A stretch of 64,000 bases of DNA from Brachypterus glaber (Eukaryota; Arthropoda; Insecta; Coleoptera; Kateretidae): NCBI GenBank assembly GCA_958510825.1, contig OY294048.1:9875589-9939588 (forward strand). The letters run 5' to 3'. The position numbers were made by a program, and so were the translations under genes. Below the pieces are notes generated by a model. That model saw only the letters and a program-made list of their open reading frames with translations, had not been told where the DNA came from and ran no database searches. Of the stretch, positions 46,153 to 56,419 are shown in pieces. Positions within the stretch are counted from its first letter, which is position 1, and every line of letters starts with the position of its first letter.

Positions 46153-46459
46153 TTACATAAAATTTAGATAAATAATAGAGCCATAAGGGAACGTTCAAGT
46201 ATTACGTAACGCAAATTGTACCAAAATTCATACACTTCATACTCCGGTTCTCGCGTTATTATAGATTATAGAGATTTCATATTTTGGCTACCCCCCCTAA
46301 TAGAAAGTGTGTTAGGGGGGTAGCCAAAACATGGAATCTCTACAGCCTTGAATAACGCGAGAACTGAGGTATGAAGTGTATGAATTTTGGTACATTTTGC
46401 GTTACGTAATACTTGAACGTTTCCTTATGACTCTATTCTTTATCTAAATTTTGTGTAAT
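46153..46459. mobile_element. Near-perfect palindrome 130 bp upstream of exon B
   Basis: Arms of about 130-150 bases. The outer part (TACATAAAATTTAGATAAAT) and the inner GGGAACGTTCAAGTATTACG, TTCATACACTTCATACTCCG and TTTTGGCTACCCCCCC blocks are mirrored around a centre near 46310. The inner ends match the MITE at 40353-40509, and one arm has an orphan relative at 905-1020. Non-coding. Confidence 0.85.
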
Positions 46460-46589
46460 AAGTTATTACTAATAACACTCTGTGCTGCAAAAACCTTTGC
46501 TTTGGTAAATGTTCTTTTTTTTGTCCCAGTTTTTGGGTTTGACAGAGTAAAATTTTGTGTGTGTGTCTGATATTTTATGTTTTTTACAG

Positions 46590-46725
46590 GAAAATAATTC
46601 CAATTGTACCCAAGTTGTATTGAGAGATATCGAATATAACTTATCTGGTAACTTTAGTTGCGAAGTAACAACGGATACAACGCCAGTGTCAACAGGAACT
46701 GATACCAAGCCCATGAGGGTAGTGC
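46590..46725 (+). CDS. beat: beat-family protein, exon B (second half of Ig domain 1)
   Basis: A 136-nt exon between TTTTTTACAG (AG at 46588-46589) and a GTAAGT donor at 46726. It enters in phase 0, fitting exon A, and leaves in phase 1. It reads ENNSNCTQVVLRDIEYNLSG, then NFSCEVTTD and KPMRVV. The SGNFSCEV block with the second Ig cysteine (46659-46661) and the (M)xVV end are hallmarks of Beat proteins. NFS is a glycosylation sequon. A third cysteine at 46605-46607 (SNCTQVV, where I would expect alanine) is unusual; it also makes an NCT sequon. The minus-strand ORF over it is a shadow. Confidence 0.9.
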
Positions 46726-46811
46726 GTAAGTACAATTTTTCTATTTCTGTATCGTAATAATCAAATTACGACACCCCATTTGGGTTTTTGTCAATTACGA
46801 ATTGTAAGGTA

Positions 46812-46982
46812 AGTATTAACCCTAGGGTCACTTGATCAGTTGTTGATCTAGTGTTTTGGTGGTTAGCCCTTTAGGTTTCTGGTAGTTTTCGCCTGAATAG
46901 ACCAAACCAACCAACCACCAAAACACACTAACACTCAAAGTAGGCAAAGCAACAACCGATCTAGTGACCCTAATTAACCCAC
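46812..46982. repeat. Short foldback element
   Basis: TTAACCCTAGGGTCACTTGA with CAGTTGTTG at the left is mirrored by CAACAACCGATCTAGTGACC and CTAATTAACCC at the right. The inner TGTTTTGGTGGTTAG is mirrored too. A relative of the ends is at 49737-49815. Confidence 0.75.
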
Positions 46983-49187
46983 TCTTTTTTTGCGGATTTT
47001 GAATAGACTTATTTAATTTTCAGAAATAAAAGAGCAAAAATAGAAAAAAAATTTATAAAATTTTCGTTTTCTAAAACACTTGTACATTAATAAAATCCTC
47101 GCCAGTTGTTTTTTTTTTATTTTGACACTTGCTTTAATATTGCATGTTATGAAACTAGTACTTTGATACACTGCAGGTTGTGCTAAATGTGATATCAGGG
47201 TAATGCCAGGGTTGTATTGGATCTAAACTAGTTTAGAAGAATAATAACTTGAAATGTCACAATTACCATGATTTTATATTTATTGTCGTATTAATTGTGC
47301 AGGTCGCTTGCGAAACGACTTTACACTACGATATTTTAAAAATGCTTTGACACAAAGGCTTTAATTTTGCACAATTTTCAACGTGGCAAAAAATGTTGGT
47401 CAACATCTCAAGTCTCTATGTCAAAGCGTTCTTGAAATATCGTCGTGTAAATTCATTTTCAAAGTAACCTGCACCTTCATACGACTAGCCCAACCTACAG
47501 TACTATTTTTTTTATTCTCGTAATAATAAAATCTAACATATTTAATCCTATTCTTGGCGATAATATTATAGATTATTCTTACTTTCTTGGACAGCTATAA
47601 CAGATCATAGTTAACTTGTTATGTTGCACTCCAAAAATGAAATTTGGTTTGTAATTGGCTTATTAAGGTTGACTGTTTGCGTGAAAATATAACAGGTTGT
47701 TTTTGTCACATGAATTGCTTTCCATCCAAATGATGGACATAATTTTTAACTTGATGATGTTTATCTATTATAGAAAACTTTATCTATAGGAACACTTAAA
47801 AGAAATTTTAAACATAGAGAAGTAAATAAAACATTAAAATATTAAATAAATTGAGAATTGACAGTCTATAAAAATATACATATAAAGGGTCACATTAAAG
47901 TTTATAAAATAATTTTCCTTTCGATTTCTGGGCAATTTGCGAGTACGTGAGCTTTAAAGTTTGGGAAGTACGTGACCTTGAAATTTCTAAAACTTTTTGT
48001 CTGTGGCTCTTAACTAGACAACAATAATTTCAAATTACGAATGTATAAATAAAATATTTAAAAAAAATAGATATATACATAAGTATAAAAATGGCGAAGG
48101 CGCGGGGTGCGTAACCCTCCCCACACGAAAATCCTGGCTACGCCCTTCACCCTATACGTTTTGCAGAAATCAATTTTTTTACCCACTATTAAACCTTTTA
48201 AAATTAAATTCAGAAAAAAATCGATTGGCATTGTTTTAAAATTGTACAACTTTTTTAGATTTTTAGCGACCCTAAATTGTATCAAATACCATATATTTCA
48301 AATCTGTCTTTTTAATAGATAAACTATACTATACTATGTGTACTTGTATAAGACAAGGGCCTTGATTGGCTAGTATAGTCTGTACTGTATAGAAGATTAT
48401 GTAATATTATATTATGGGCCATTTTAAATTAAAAAAATCTACAAAGCTTTTTTTGTCCATGTTGGAAATGTGTCAGTGAGTTGTGCTCTACCGATTAGTT
48501 AAAATGCAATTTTTGGAATTTGTAAGGCTTTTTTTAGGCTAAAATTCTCAGCTACCAAGGAAGGTATAGTCTTCCACACGGTAAGAAAGCTCAGACGAAA
48601 GAGGTGGTATCACGCGCGCTATCTTCTTTACGTAAAAAGCGTCATAAGGCGTGCGTGCCTTCAAGTGAAAGGCACCATATTCCTCAAATATTTTCCATAG
48701 CCACATATCCATGTTTCAAACAATACCATAGAGTTTTTTTCATTATTTAATTAAAGAGTTAATTAATAACCTAACCTTATAACGTCTTTCTTGTTTGATT
48801 TTTTTTTCAATATTAGCCAACCAATCAACGTCGACTATTTTACTTTTTCGGCCCAGGCCGAAAATTTAAACTTTTCGTACAGGTTTGTTATACAAAAAGT
48901 GGCGTTTTTAGATACAATTGAATAAAAATAACCTTTTACAGTGACGTTTCAAAATTACCAGCCGATATGCATGGCAGCCATGACGCTGATACGTCGAAGA
49001 TTAATAATAATAGTAATACTTTATTTCCATAAGACGAAAGTATAGGATAATGTTAAAATATTGTTATTATGTCAAAATTTTTTGTTTATTTATATATTTA
49101 TTATTTTAATCTATGCAACTTTTTAACTGTGATGTTCCCATATTTTTAATCTACCTCTCATTCTGTTGTAATCAGCTCTGACGACGC
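46983..49187. other. Intron DNA with a foldback at 47297-47474
   Basis: At 47297-47474, GTGCAGGTCGCTTGCG with CGATATTTTAAAAATGC is mirrored by GCGTTCTTGAAATATCG and AACCTGCAC. Part of it (AAGTCTCTATGTCAAAGC) resembles 1991-2010. A GGGTGCGTAACCCTCCCCAC repeat terminus is near 48105. No gene seen. Confidence 0.55.
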
Positions 49188-49229
49188 TAAGCCCTGAAGA
49201 TGATCTTTTGATCGAAAGCGCTAGGCCTA
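49188..49229 (+). ncRNA. Hammerhead-like motif
   Basis: Stem I UAAGCC/GGCCUA has one A-C mismatch. Core CUGAAGA, one unpaired U, stem II GAUC/GAUC with loop UUUU, then GAAA, GCGC and UA at the cleavage position. The extra U next to stem II and a stem III with no loop (palindromic GCGC) depart from the minimal consensus. It may be a decayed or dimer-acting copy. Not related in sequence to the 354-bp unit. Confidence 0.5.
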
Positions 49230-49830
49230 TTTTAAATACATATATATGCTGAAATACAAATTCGTTTTACTTTATTAAAATATTGTATTGTACTGAGAAA
49301 CCCTAAGGTCATTCTGTGACTTGAGTACACAAATATGTCTCTGAAATAGATAAACTATACAGTCAGATCAACGAGAAGTCTTTTTCTAGAAGTAGGTCGC
49401 CATTTCGGATAAAATTCTCATTACTTGTTATTTTTCTTTTTTTTGTAATTTAGTTTGTATAGAGCTTAATTTCATTGTTTAATATAATAAAATTTGTATG
49501 TACAGGGTATGTTTCAATAGTACACCAAAAAACAAGATCGATTTGGGGCAAACAGGTCAATAGCTAAATAATTTTTTTGGTTGCTGCAACCAGACATTAG
49601 GCAAGGGTAACAAGGCAAACTGTTGTACCTATTAGTTCCTTAAAATCTAATTTTTGTTTCTGGTAACCACAATATGTTTTGTTGTTGCCCTTACCAGACT
49701 TCTGGTTACAGCAACCAGATAAATTGTTAAAGTTAGTGTCACTCGATCCGATGCTTTTCTGCCTACTTAGTTTTATATAAAAAAAAAGGCAACAACCGAT
49801 CGAGTGGCCTTAACCGGAGTCAATCTATTT
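49230..49830. other. Intron DNA with small inverted repeats
   Basis: Inverted pairs around GGTTGCTGCAACCAGACATT (about 49580) and TCTGGTTACAGCAACCAG (about 49700), and GTCACTCGATCCGATGC with GCAACAACCGATCGAGTG (49737-49800). No gene. Confidence 0.5.
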
Positions 49831-50460
49831 TTTTTAACTGACTTCCAAAAAGGAGGAGGTTATTAATTCAATGTGTTACTTTGTTTTTTTTTATGTTTCT
49901 TCCCGCTAACTTTAAAATTAGTGAACGGAATTTGATGAAACTTTTTGCAACTTAAAGAGGGCATTCGTGAGGCGGTCCCGTTTTAATTTGGGGCTCGGAT
50001 ATTGCTGGTTAAGCCGGATAATAGAGATAAATCTAATCATTTTAACGCATTCACTTAAAAACAGCTTAATTTGGTTCTAATACCAACCAAATTTTTAGAG
50101 AAACAACGGATAACTCGGATAAGCCGGTTAACTTGATTAGGGGGTCACTCAAATATTACGACAAACCAAAAATCTTTTAAATGCCGCAAAACTTGGACTC
50201 TGGACCTGTAATATTAAAATACCAAGAGAAAATGATAAAATTTGTGATTTTACCATAAGGTGTTATTTGATTATTACTTATCGCTTAAAGTTTAACAAAG
50301 ATTTTCTTTATTATTTCGTTTAAAATAAGGTTGTTTGGACTCTTGGGCTCTGAAATAAAAATATTAATTTTATTTTTTAGAAATTTATCTTTAAGATAAT
50401 GACGTCACAACGCCCTAACAGTGTGTTGTGACGTCAGCAGCTTGCCGAGATGGAAGGACA
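49831..50460 (-). repeat. Dispersed repeat ending GGAAGTCGGTTAAA, copy 3
   Basis: Opposite-strand copy of 5150-5669 and 23620-24211, here the longest. Its 5' part includes the TGTGACGTCATTATC block. Confidence 0.75.
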
Positions 50461-50514
50461 ACTATAATTTAGCTTAGATGACGTTACAAATCTACAAGTT
50501 CTGTGTCTCTAAAA

Positions 50515-51480
50515 AGTAAAAAATAAAAACTTTTCGCAAAAAAAAATGAACCGACTTCTAAATCTTTAAAAAGAAAAAATAAAAAATGTTTAAGTCGGTA
50601 ACAATTTTACAGCAAAGAATAATTCAATAATAAAAAAATAATTAACTAAATTAAATTGTTTGATATTTACAAATTTAAAAAATCCATATAAAACATTTTA
50701 CTATTCCTTAAAACGACTTTTGTTTGATTAACGCAGTCGTCCCTCCGAAGTGACTGATCGATTTCGTGCTTTTTAGCACACTTCAGAGCCACATATCGGT
50801 AGTAGGGACAACTACTAAAATCAAATCCTTTCCATATATCTCTATATGGAGTTTAAAAATCGTTGTAAGGAAAAGCAAAAACATCTAGCGACATCTACTG
50901 CTAAAAGCAGAGACTGGATAAACCTATCGACAGTCCAAAAAAGGAAGCAGTTATTGGTTTCAAGAACCTATTGCACGCTGTCGATAAAGGTGCCCTCCTA
51001 GCGTTTAGGATTCAATTGGCGGCAATGTCCACCGTGGCATTGATTAATCTGCCCCCTATCGACAGCGTGCAATAGGTTCTTGAAACCAATAACTGCTTCC
51101 TTTTTTGTACTGTCGATAGGTTTATCCAGTCTCTGCTTTTAGCATTAGTTGTCCCTAGCTGTTTTTGCTTTTCCTTACAACGATTTTTAAACTCCATATA
51201 GAGCTTTATGGAAAGGATTTGATTTTCGTAGTTGTCCCTACTACCGATATGTGGCTCTGAAGAGTGCTAAAAAGCACGAAATCGATCAGTCACTTCGGAG
51301 GGACGACTGCGTTAATCAAACAAAAGTCGTTTTAAGGAATAGTAAAATGTTTTATATAAAAAAATAATTGTTAGTAATTAATTTAGGGAATGGGGAAATT
51401 GGCATCGACTTCAGCATTTTTTATTTTTTACTTTTTATAAACATAGAAGTCGGTTCATTTTTTTTGCGATAAGTTTTTAT
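50515..51480. mobile_element. Large foldback element with nearly perfect arms
   Basis: Outer blocks AATGAACCGACTTCTA and AGAAGTCGGTTCATTTT at the two ends, then arms of over 300 bases (50681-51010 and 51050-51362). These share ACGCAGTCGTCCCTCCGAAG, GAGCCACATATCGGTAGTAG and CAATAGGTTCTTGAAACCAA with very few differences. A loop of roughly 50 bases contains GTCCACCGTGGCATTGATTA. The minus-strand ORF at 51012-51197 is the arm. Transcribed as part of the beat intron, it would form a long hairpin RNA. Confidence 0.88.
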
Positions 51481-52221
51481 TTGTAAAAAAGTTTTATTAT
51501 ATCTAATATATTTATTTTAATTATAGTGTAGTTGGTAACATTTGTTTCAGATTATTATCTATATCCTGTAATTAATTAGGAAACAGTTAATTTAAAGTAG
51601 AGAATCTATTGGACCCTTAACCCGCGATTTGAAATATTTCGACCTAAATTTTTAAAAGGTGCAGCAAATTAAAGTTTTATTTGTTTTTTTACGTTTTTTA
51701 CGTTCAAATTCGGAAAATCTATGCCGGCATTCCTTAGGATCCAAGCAACTAGGACATGTTACATGTTATTAAAAAAAAATCATGCCTAATAGAAAATCGG
51801 TTTATTGAATCTCGAAATAATAGGGCACAAATATGTAAATTATTTTAAAATTTGTAATTTTGAAAAAATATTCATTCTGAAAAAAGTAATATACGACGTG
51901 TAATAGCTCATTTAAAAGCTATTTTTATGCTAATTATGGTGGTGTTAAAGTTTTAAAAATTCTTTGGTAAAAACTACTAGTGGTAAAATCTAAGGTAGGT
52001 CTTGTTACATATAATTTCAAACTATGTATTGACAATTAAAACAGCGTTCTACTTTTTAAAATCAGTTCAGTAGTTAAGGTAAGATATGGTTTGGAGCAAT
52101 CCATGAACCCAATGAACCATATCATGCCTGTTACTTGATATACTTAGGAATTAATACCGTGATTTAACACAATAATCCACACAACTATAGTACAGGAGCT
52201 GCGTATTTAATACTATATTAA
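51481..52221. other. Intron DNA
   Basis: AT-rich; nothing recognised. Confidence 0.45.
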
Positions 52222-52525
52222 AGTACTAGTACTAGTTTCATAACATACGTTTTTAGCGCACGAGTACAAGTTTAGAAAACGAGTCGCTTGCGGCAAGTTT
52301 TCGAAAGTACTAGTGCGCTTAAAACGTGTTATGCAACGAGTGCTTTATACAATTTTTTCTATTTTGCTTTAAAATTAAAAAAAAAAACATTTAAATTGAT
52401 GACTGATTTAGGGATTTTTGTTTTGGATTGGCATTACAGTTTACACCATGTTTAAAATTCTAAGAACAAATGATATTTTGATATATTTTATAGTCATCTC
52501 TTCTCTTTTTTACTGCAATTAACCA
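52222..52525 (-). repeat. Dispersed repeat with small foldback, relative of 40510-40760
   Basis: The first 130 bases are palindromic (ACTAGTACTAGTTTCATAAC; AACGAGTCGCTTGCGG in the centre). The rest is the inverted counterpart of 40510-40640. Confidence 0.7.
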
Positions 52526-53283
52526 AGCCACGATTTTAACATGGTAAAAATAACCTAAACACAAAATTTTGTAGAAAATTCAACTTTAAAGCGACATTGA
52601 CATTTGCACGGAAAACGTCAAGCGATAGGCCAGGTCTGTTGCCAACCCAAAAGAACAAAAGGTACAGACCTCTTATGGGCCTATAAGAACACGCAAAATG
52701 CGTGTGATTATGAGCTTATAAGAGTCGCAAAATAGAAAAAAAAGATTAAGGGGGCTGCCCACGTAACGCAATGTGACGAGGAAATGTTTCTTTAGACTAG
52801 TAGGTATACTTAATACTAGATGTCGCCCAAACACGTTTTAAATTTTTTTTTTAAATAGTTTGCTCATATTGTTATATTCTTGTGTGAAATTGCTGTATTT
52901 AATTCACACCCCTTATAGGTTAAGGGTTTATACACGATATCAATATATCTGTTTATGCAAAGCAATTAATTATAACTTTACTGGATAGGAATGCAAAATC
53001 GGATGAATATTTGTTTGAACAAGTTGTAGCTAGTAAAGGGAAAATAATTCAGCTTTGCCAGATTTATGCTTTTCAAATTTAATAATTAAAAGTTTTATTT
53101 ATAATGAAATTTTAACTTTTAAATAATTTATTACATTTATTGTAACAATTTATTTTTAACCCAATTATCAAATAAGTAACGTTACTTTGACTATTGTTCT
53201 AGTGGTTGGCTGTTCAAATTTCTGAAAGTTTTTGTATATAGGGGAAAGTAGGGTAACAGTGCGCAGTGGGTGCGCACCACCGA
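52526..53283. other. Intron DNA
   Basis: No gene; a small GGCCTATAAGAACACG-type imperfect repeat near 52680-52730. Confidence 0.4.
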
Positions 53284-53672
53284 AAATTTATACACTGTAA
53301 ATGCAAATATGGTAATTTTACACCAAATAAAGTAGGTCATATGTTACCAGCAAAGAAAGTGGTAAATTTAAATCAGTACTGTAAATTCACTGTTATCTGT
53401 AAAAATGTGAATTTTTATTTTGGTAATTTTACTGCTAAAATTATGGTAATTTTCGGGACTGTCTGTAAAAGTGCCGGGTTTTTGGACCACATGTATGAAT
53501 TTTAATGCAAAATTATTGTACCGACAGGAAAAGAGCTGTGATTTTACTAAACCCAGTAATATTGAGGTTAATTTAATAAATATTGTAAATTCACATTCTG
53601 ACATTGTAAATTTGCTTTAATTATTACAGTTAAAACTACTGTAAGATTAAAGAACAAATTTAGAGTGTATTA
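53284..53672 (+). mobile_element. Non-autonomous element, ACACTGTAAATGCAAATATGG family, copy 1
   Basis: Starts ACACTGTAAATGCAAATATG and ends AAATTTAGAGTGTAT. The full length recurs inverted at 59555-59942, and a third truncated copy lies at 59137-59222. The opposing ORFs at 53266-53604 lie wholly in this element and are not conserved as coding. Confidence 0.8.
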
Positions 53673-54042
53673 CGAGGTATTCTAAGACATCTCTGGCATC
53701 CATGCTTGAGGGTTGTGTATAGAATATAGTCATGTTTTATAAAATAAACTACTTAGTATATTCGCACATCCAATATTCGAATCTGTTTTGAAAATAATTA
53801 CTGTGCGATTTTTAATTTACTATCTTATTTGATGAAAGACCATAGAAAAAAAAATACACTATTCGTAAAGATTAAAAAAAAGGGGCGCTTTTCGATACAA
53901 TTTGGCCAATGCATGTGCGCACCTTTAAGTAGCCTAATCATGTGCGTACATACTGTTGCTTTACTATACTTGACCAGAGGTGTGGGGTCGGCTTAACTAG
54001 AGTTTCTAAACGTTATAATTTTTATACGATTTTTTGACCTTG
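53673..54042. other. Intron DNA
   Basis: Nothing recognised. Confidence 0.4.
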
Positions 54043-55132
54043 TATACACACGTCCCCCCAAGTGGAAATAGGTTTTAAAAAAATAGCAAACTTAAATGAT
54101 GATAAATTGTGTGAGCAAAGGGTCTGTACAATTCAAACCCCCTGAGAACGAAATCCTAATAAGCGCCAGTTCGTAAATATTGGTAAAAGTTCTTCCGCAG
54201 ACTGCATGCTAAACAACAATAACAAACTACGAATTCTTTTGCACAATTCTAATAGTGTTTTTGTTGCTGATTTCAATTTTGCTTAGATCAAATCTGTATC
54301 TCTTTTCGTTTCTTAAAAATACCCTGCCGAAAATTCGAAAAAATTAAAAAATGTCATTTTAGGTGGACAATAAATAAATTATGGGAGCACCTACGCAGGT
54401 TTTCTACAGCTTGAATTCAAGTTACATATTTGCTCTATAAAACCGTATTGAAAAGTATCTGGATTTTATTTCCAGTGTCCAACGGAAGACTAGTTTTTAA
54501 AACATCTGACATCAATGACGATTCAGTGTTGCTGTTTAAGACTATTTTGGGCAGTATATGTCATATATATATCAAAATTGGCAAACACATAGGCTTGACA
54601 AATATAATAAATTTGACGTTAAATTTATAAAACTGCTTAACAAAGATAAATTCACCTTCTTTTAAACAGCATTGCAAAGGCTTCAAAAGCTATTCATTAA
54701 CTGAACTTTTAAAATTATTTTCAGATATTTTTCGTAATTATTTTATAGAGCATAGATATAACTTTAATTTAAACTAGAAATAACCTTTGTAGCTGATATA
54801 ATAATTTAAATATGGGGCTCCAAAAATGACTTATTTTAAGTTTTATAACATTTTGGAAAGGTTTTTCTCAACATGGGAACAGATAGAGATTTTATCTAAA
54901 CAAAATCTAAATCAGCAAAAAAAACACTATTAGAATTGTGCAAAATAATTCGCAGTTTGTTAATGTTGTTTAGCATGCAGTCTGCGGAAGAACTTTTACC
55001 ACTATTTAAGAACTGGCGCTCATTAGTATTTCGTTCTCAGAGGTTTTGAAGTTTACAGATCTTTTGCTCGCATAATTTATCATCACCTAATTTTTTTTCA
55101 AACCTATTTCCAATTGGGGGGACGTGTGTATA
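54043..55132. mobile_element. 1.1-kb foldback element
   Basis: ATACACACGTCCCCCCAAG at the left end is mirrored by CAATTGGGGGGACGTGTGTA at the right, with TA outside. Arms of about 280 bases share GTTCTTCCGCAGACTGCATG and CACAATTCTAATAGTGTTTT. The centre is unique AT-rich DNA including the ORF at 54430-54630, which has no recognised domain. Confidence 0.85.
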
Positions 55133-55470
55133 ATCAACTCTTATTAAAATTTGGCTGCACAAATGCCAATAGGCAGAGTCTTATAACAATATCAATATAC
55201 CCATTTGTTACATAAATTGCTTAGGCTTATGCGAAATTAATTTGGCGAAAACAGCAATTTCCATTTACAAAGAGATTGCTATCTTACAACTCGTGCCAAC
55301 ATGACGAATTTAATGTTTTTAGCTAATAATGTCACGATAAATAAGAAAAAATATACATAAACCTGTTATTCTAAATAAAAAATTAAAAATTTCTCCTCGG
55401 CGAGGAAAAAATAAGAAATATATTGCTTTTCTACGACATTTTATTGCTTTTCTTATGACATTTTATATCC

Positions 55471-55522
<52 letters not shown>

Positions 55523-56285
55523 GTGTTTGTTTGTATGTCCGTCGCTCTGTCTCGCCCTGTCTGTCGGTGTGTACGTCTTTCCAGAAAAAAAATCTAACAT
55601 TTTTCGTTAAAAAAAATACCTAACACACGGTAAGAAACTTACGGCGAAATGGGGAGGTAGGCGCAAAAAAAACAGAACAACAACGCTCCGATTAGGAGCG
55701 AATTCAGTGTAAATGTGTGCGTAGTTAGATTTTATATTCAAATATAATTTCTTTCGCATTCTTTTGCTAGCTTTAGAACCTTATGTCAAACAATATACTG
55801 TGTTCGGCAGCTTTACTTGGATATCACTTTTCAGCTGCTACGATATCTCATAAACACTCAGCCTTCAATTCGCAGTGATATAATCCGCCCACCCTACCCC
55901 ATCTGGTTACACAAGACGTTTTAAAGTTAGAGCCAAATCTCTCGACACAGAATCGATTTTCAACTTTCACTTCTTCCTCACGTCTTCACTTCTTCTCTCG
56001 TTGCGAATTTGACGTAACTAGATATCGGGACTACTCCACCTTTGACATAAATACAATGATTCAAAATTCATGGTACTAAATTTAAGAGGTAATTCTATAT
56101 CAAAAAATATGCCAAAAAATACATAAACTTCCTAAGGAAATTATAGCCCCCTATTTTGTTATATATTTTTCTGTGTATTGTATATGAAATATGTTTCTGT
56201 TAGACCAAACTGTAGTACAAACCTTCATAAATTTCAATCGGTATAAGATATTTCTCGATATAACAGGTAATAATTTATGTTCCAG
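55133..56285. other. Intron DNA with an AT microsatellite
   Basis: An A run followed by (AT)n at 55471-55520. A GTATGTCCGTCGCTCTGTCT tract follows. CACGGTAAGAAACTTACGGC near 55626 resembles 48578-48600. No gene until the exon C acceptor. Confidence 0.5.
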
Positions 56286-56419
56286 AGTTGCCAGATCATC
56301 CTCCGACAATAAGCGTGGGATTTGAACGTTTGGATTATGGTGATATATTACGAGCCAATTGTACGTCTTCTCCCTCCAAGCCGCAAGCATTTTTGAAATT
56401 TTTACTCAATAATATGACG
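56286..56419 (+). CDS. beat: beat-family protein, exon C (start of Ig domain 2)
   Basis: A 134-nt exon between TATGTTCCAG (AG at 56284-56285) and a GTAAGT donor at 56420. It enters in phase 1, matching exon B, and leaves in phase 0. After the split codon it reads LPDHPPTISVGFERLDYGDI, then LRANCTSSPSKPQAFLKFLL and NNMT. Beat proteins have xELP at this junction, then a GD(V/I)LRANC(S/T) block with the first cysteine of the second Ig domain (56360-56362), the S(K/R)P motif and an INN segment. The split codon gives Gln where Glu is usual. Exons for the rest of domain 2 and the C-terminus are beyond the window or unrecognised. The minus-strand ORF over it is a shadow. Confidence 0.9.

Larger units (their letters stand above)
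27967..46589 (+). other. beat intron between exons A and B (18.6 kb)
   Basis: Starts GTAAGT and ends TTTTTTACAG; phase 0. It is filled with foldback elements, a LINE fragment, the hammerhead element and simple repeats listed below. No other host exon was recognised in it. Confidence 0.8.
46726..56285 (+). other. beat intron between exons B and C (9.6 kb)
   Basis: Starts GTAAGT and ends TATGTTCCAG; phase 1. It holds the foldbacks, dispersed repeats and hammerhead-like motif listed below. Confidence 0.8.

Noticed and set aside
54430..54630. Additional beat exon after a TATTTCCAG acceptor near 54477
   Set aside because: The frame does not resemble any Beat segment, lies before exon C, and sits inside a foldback element.
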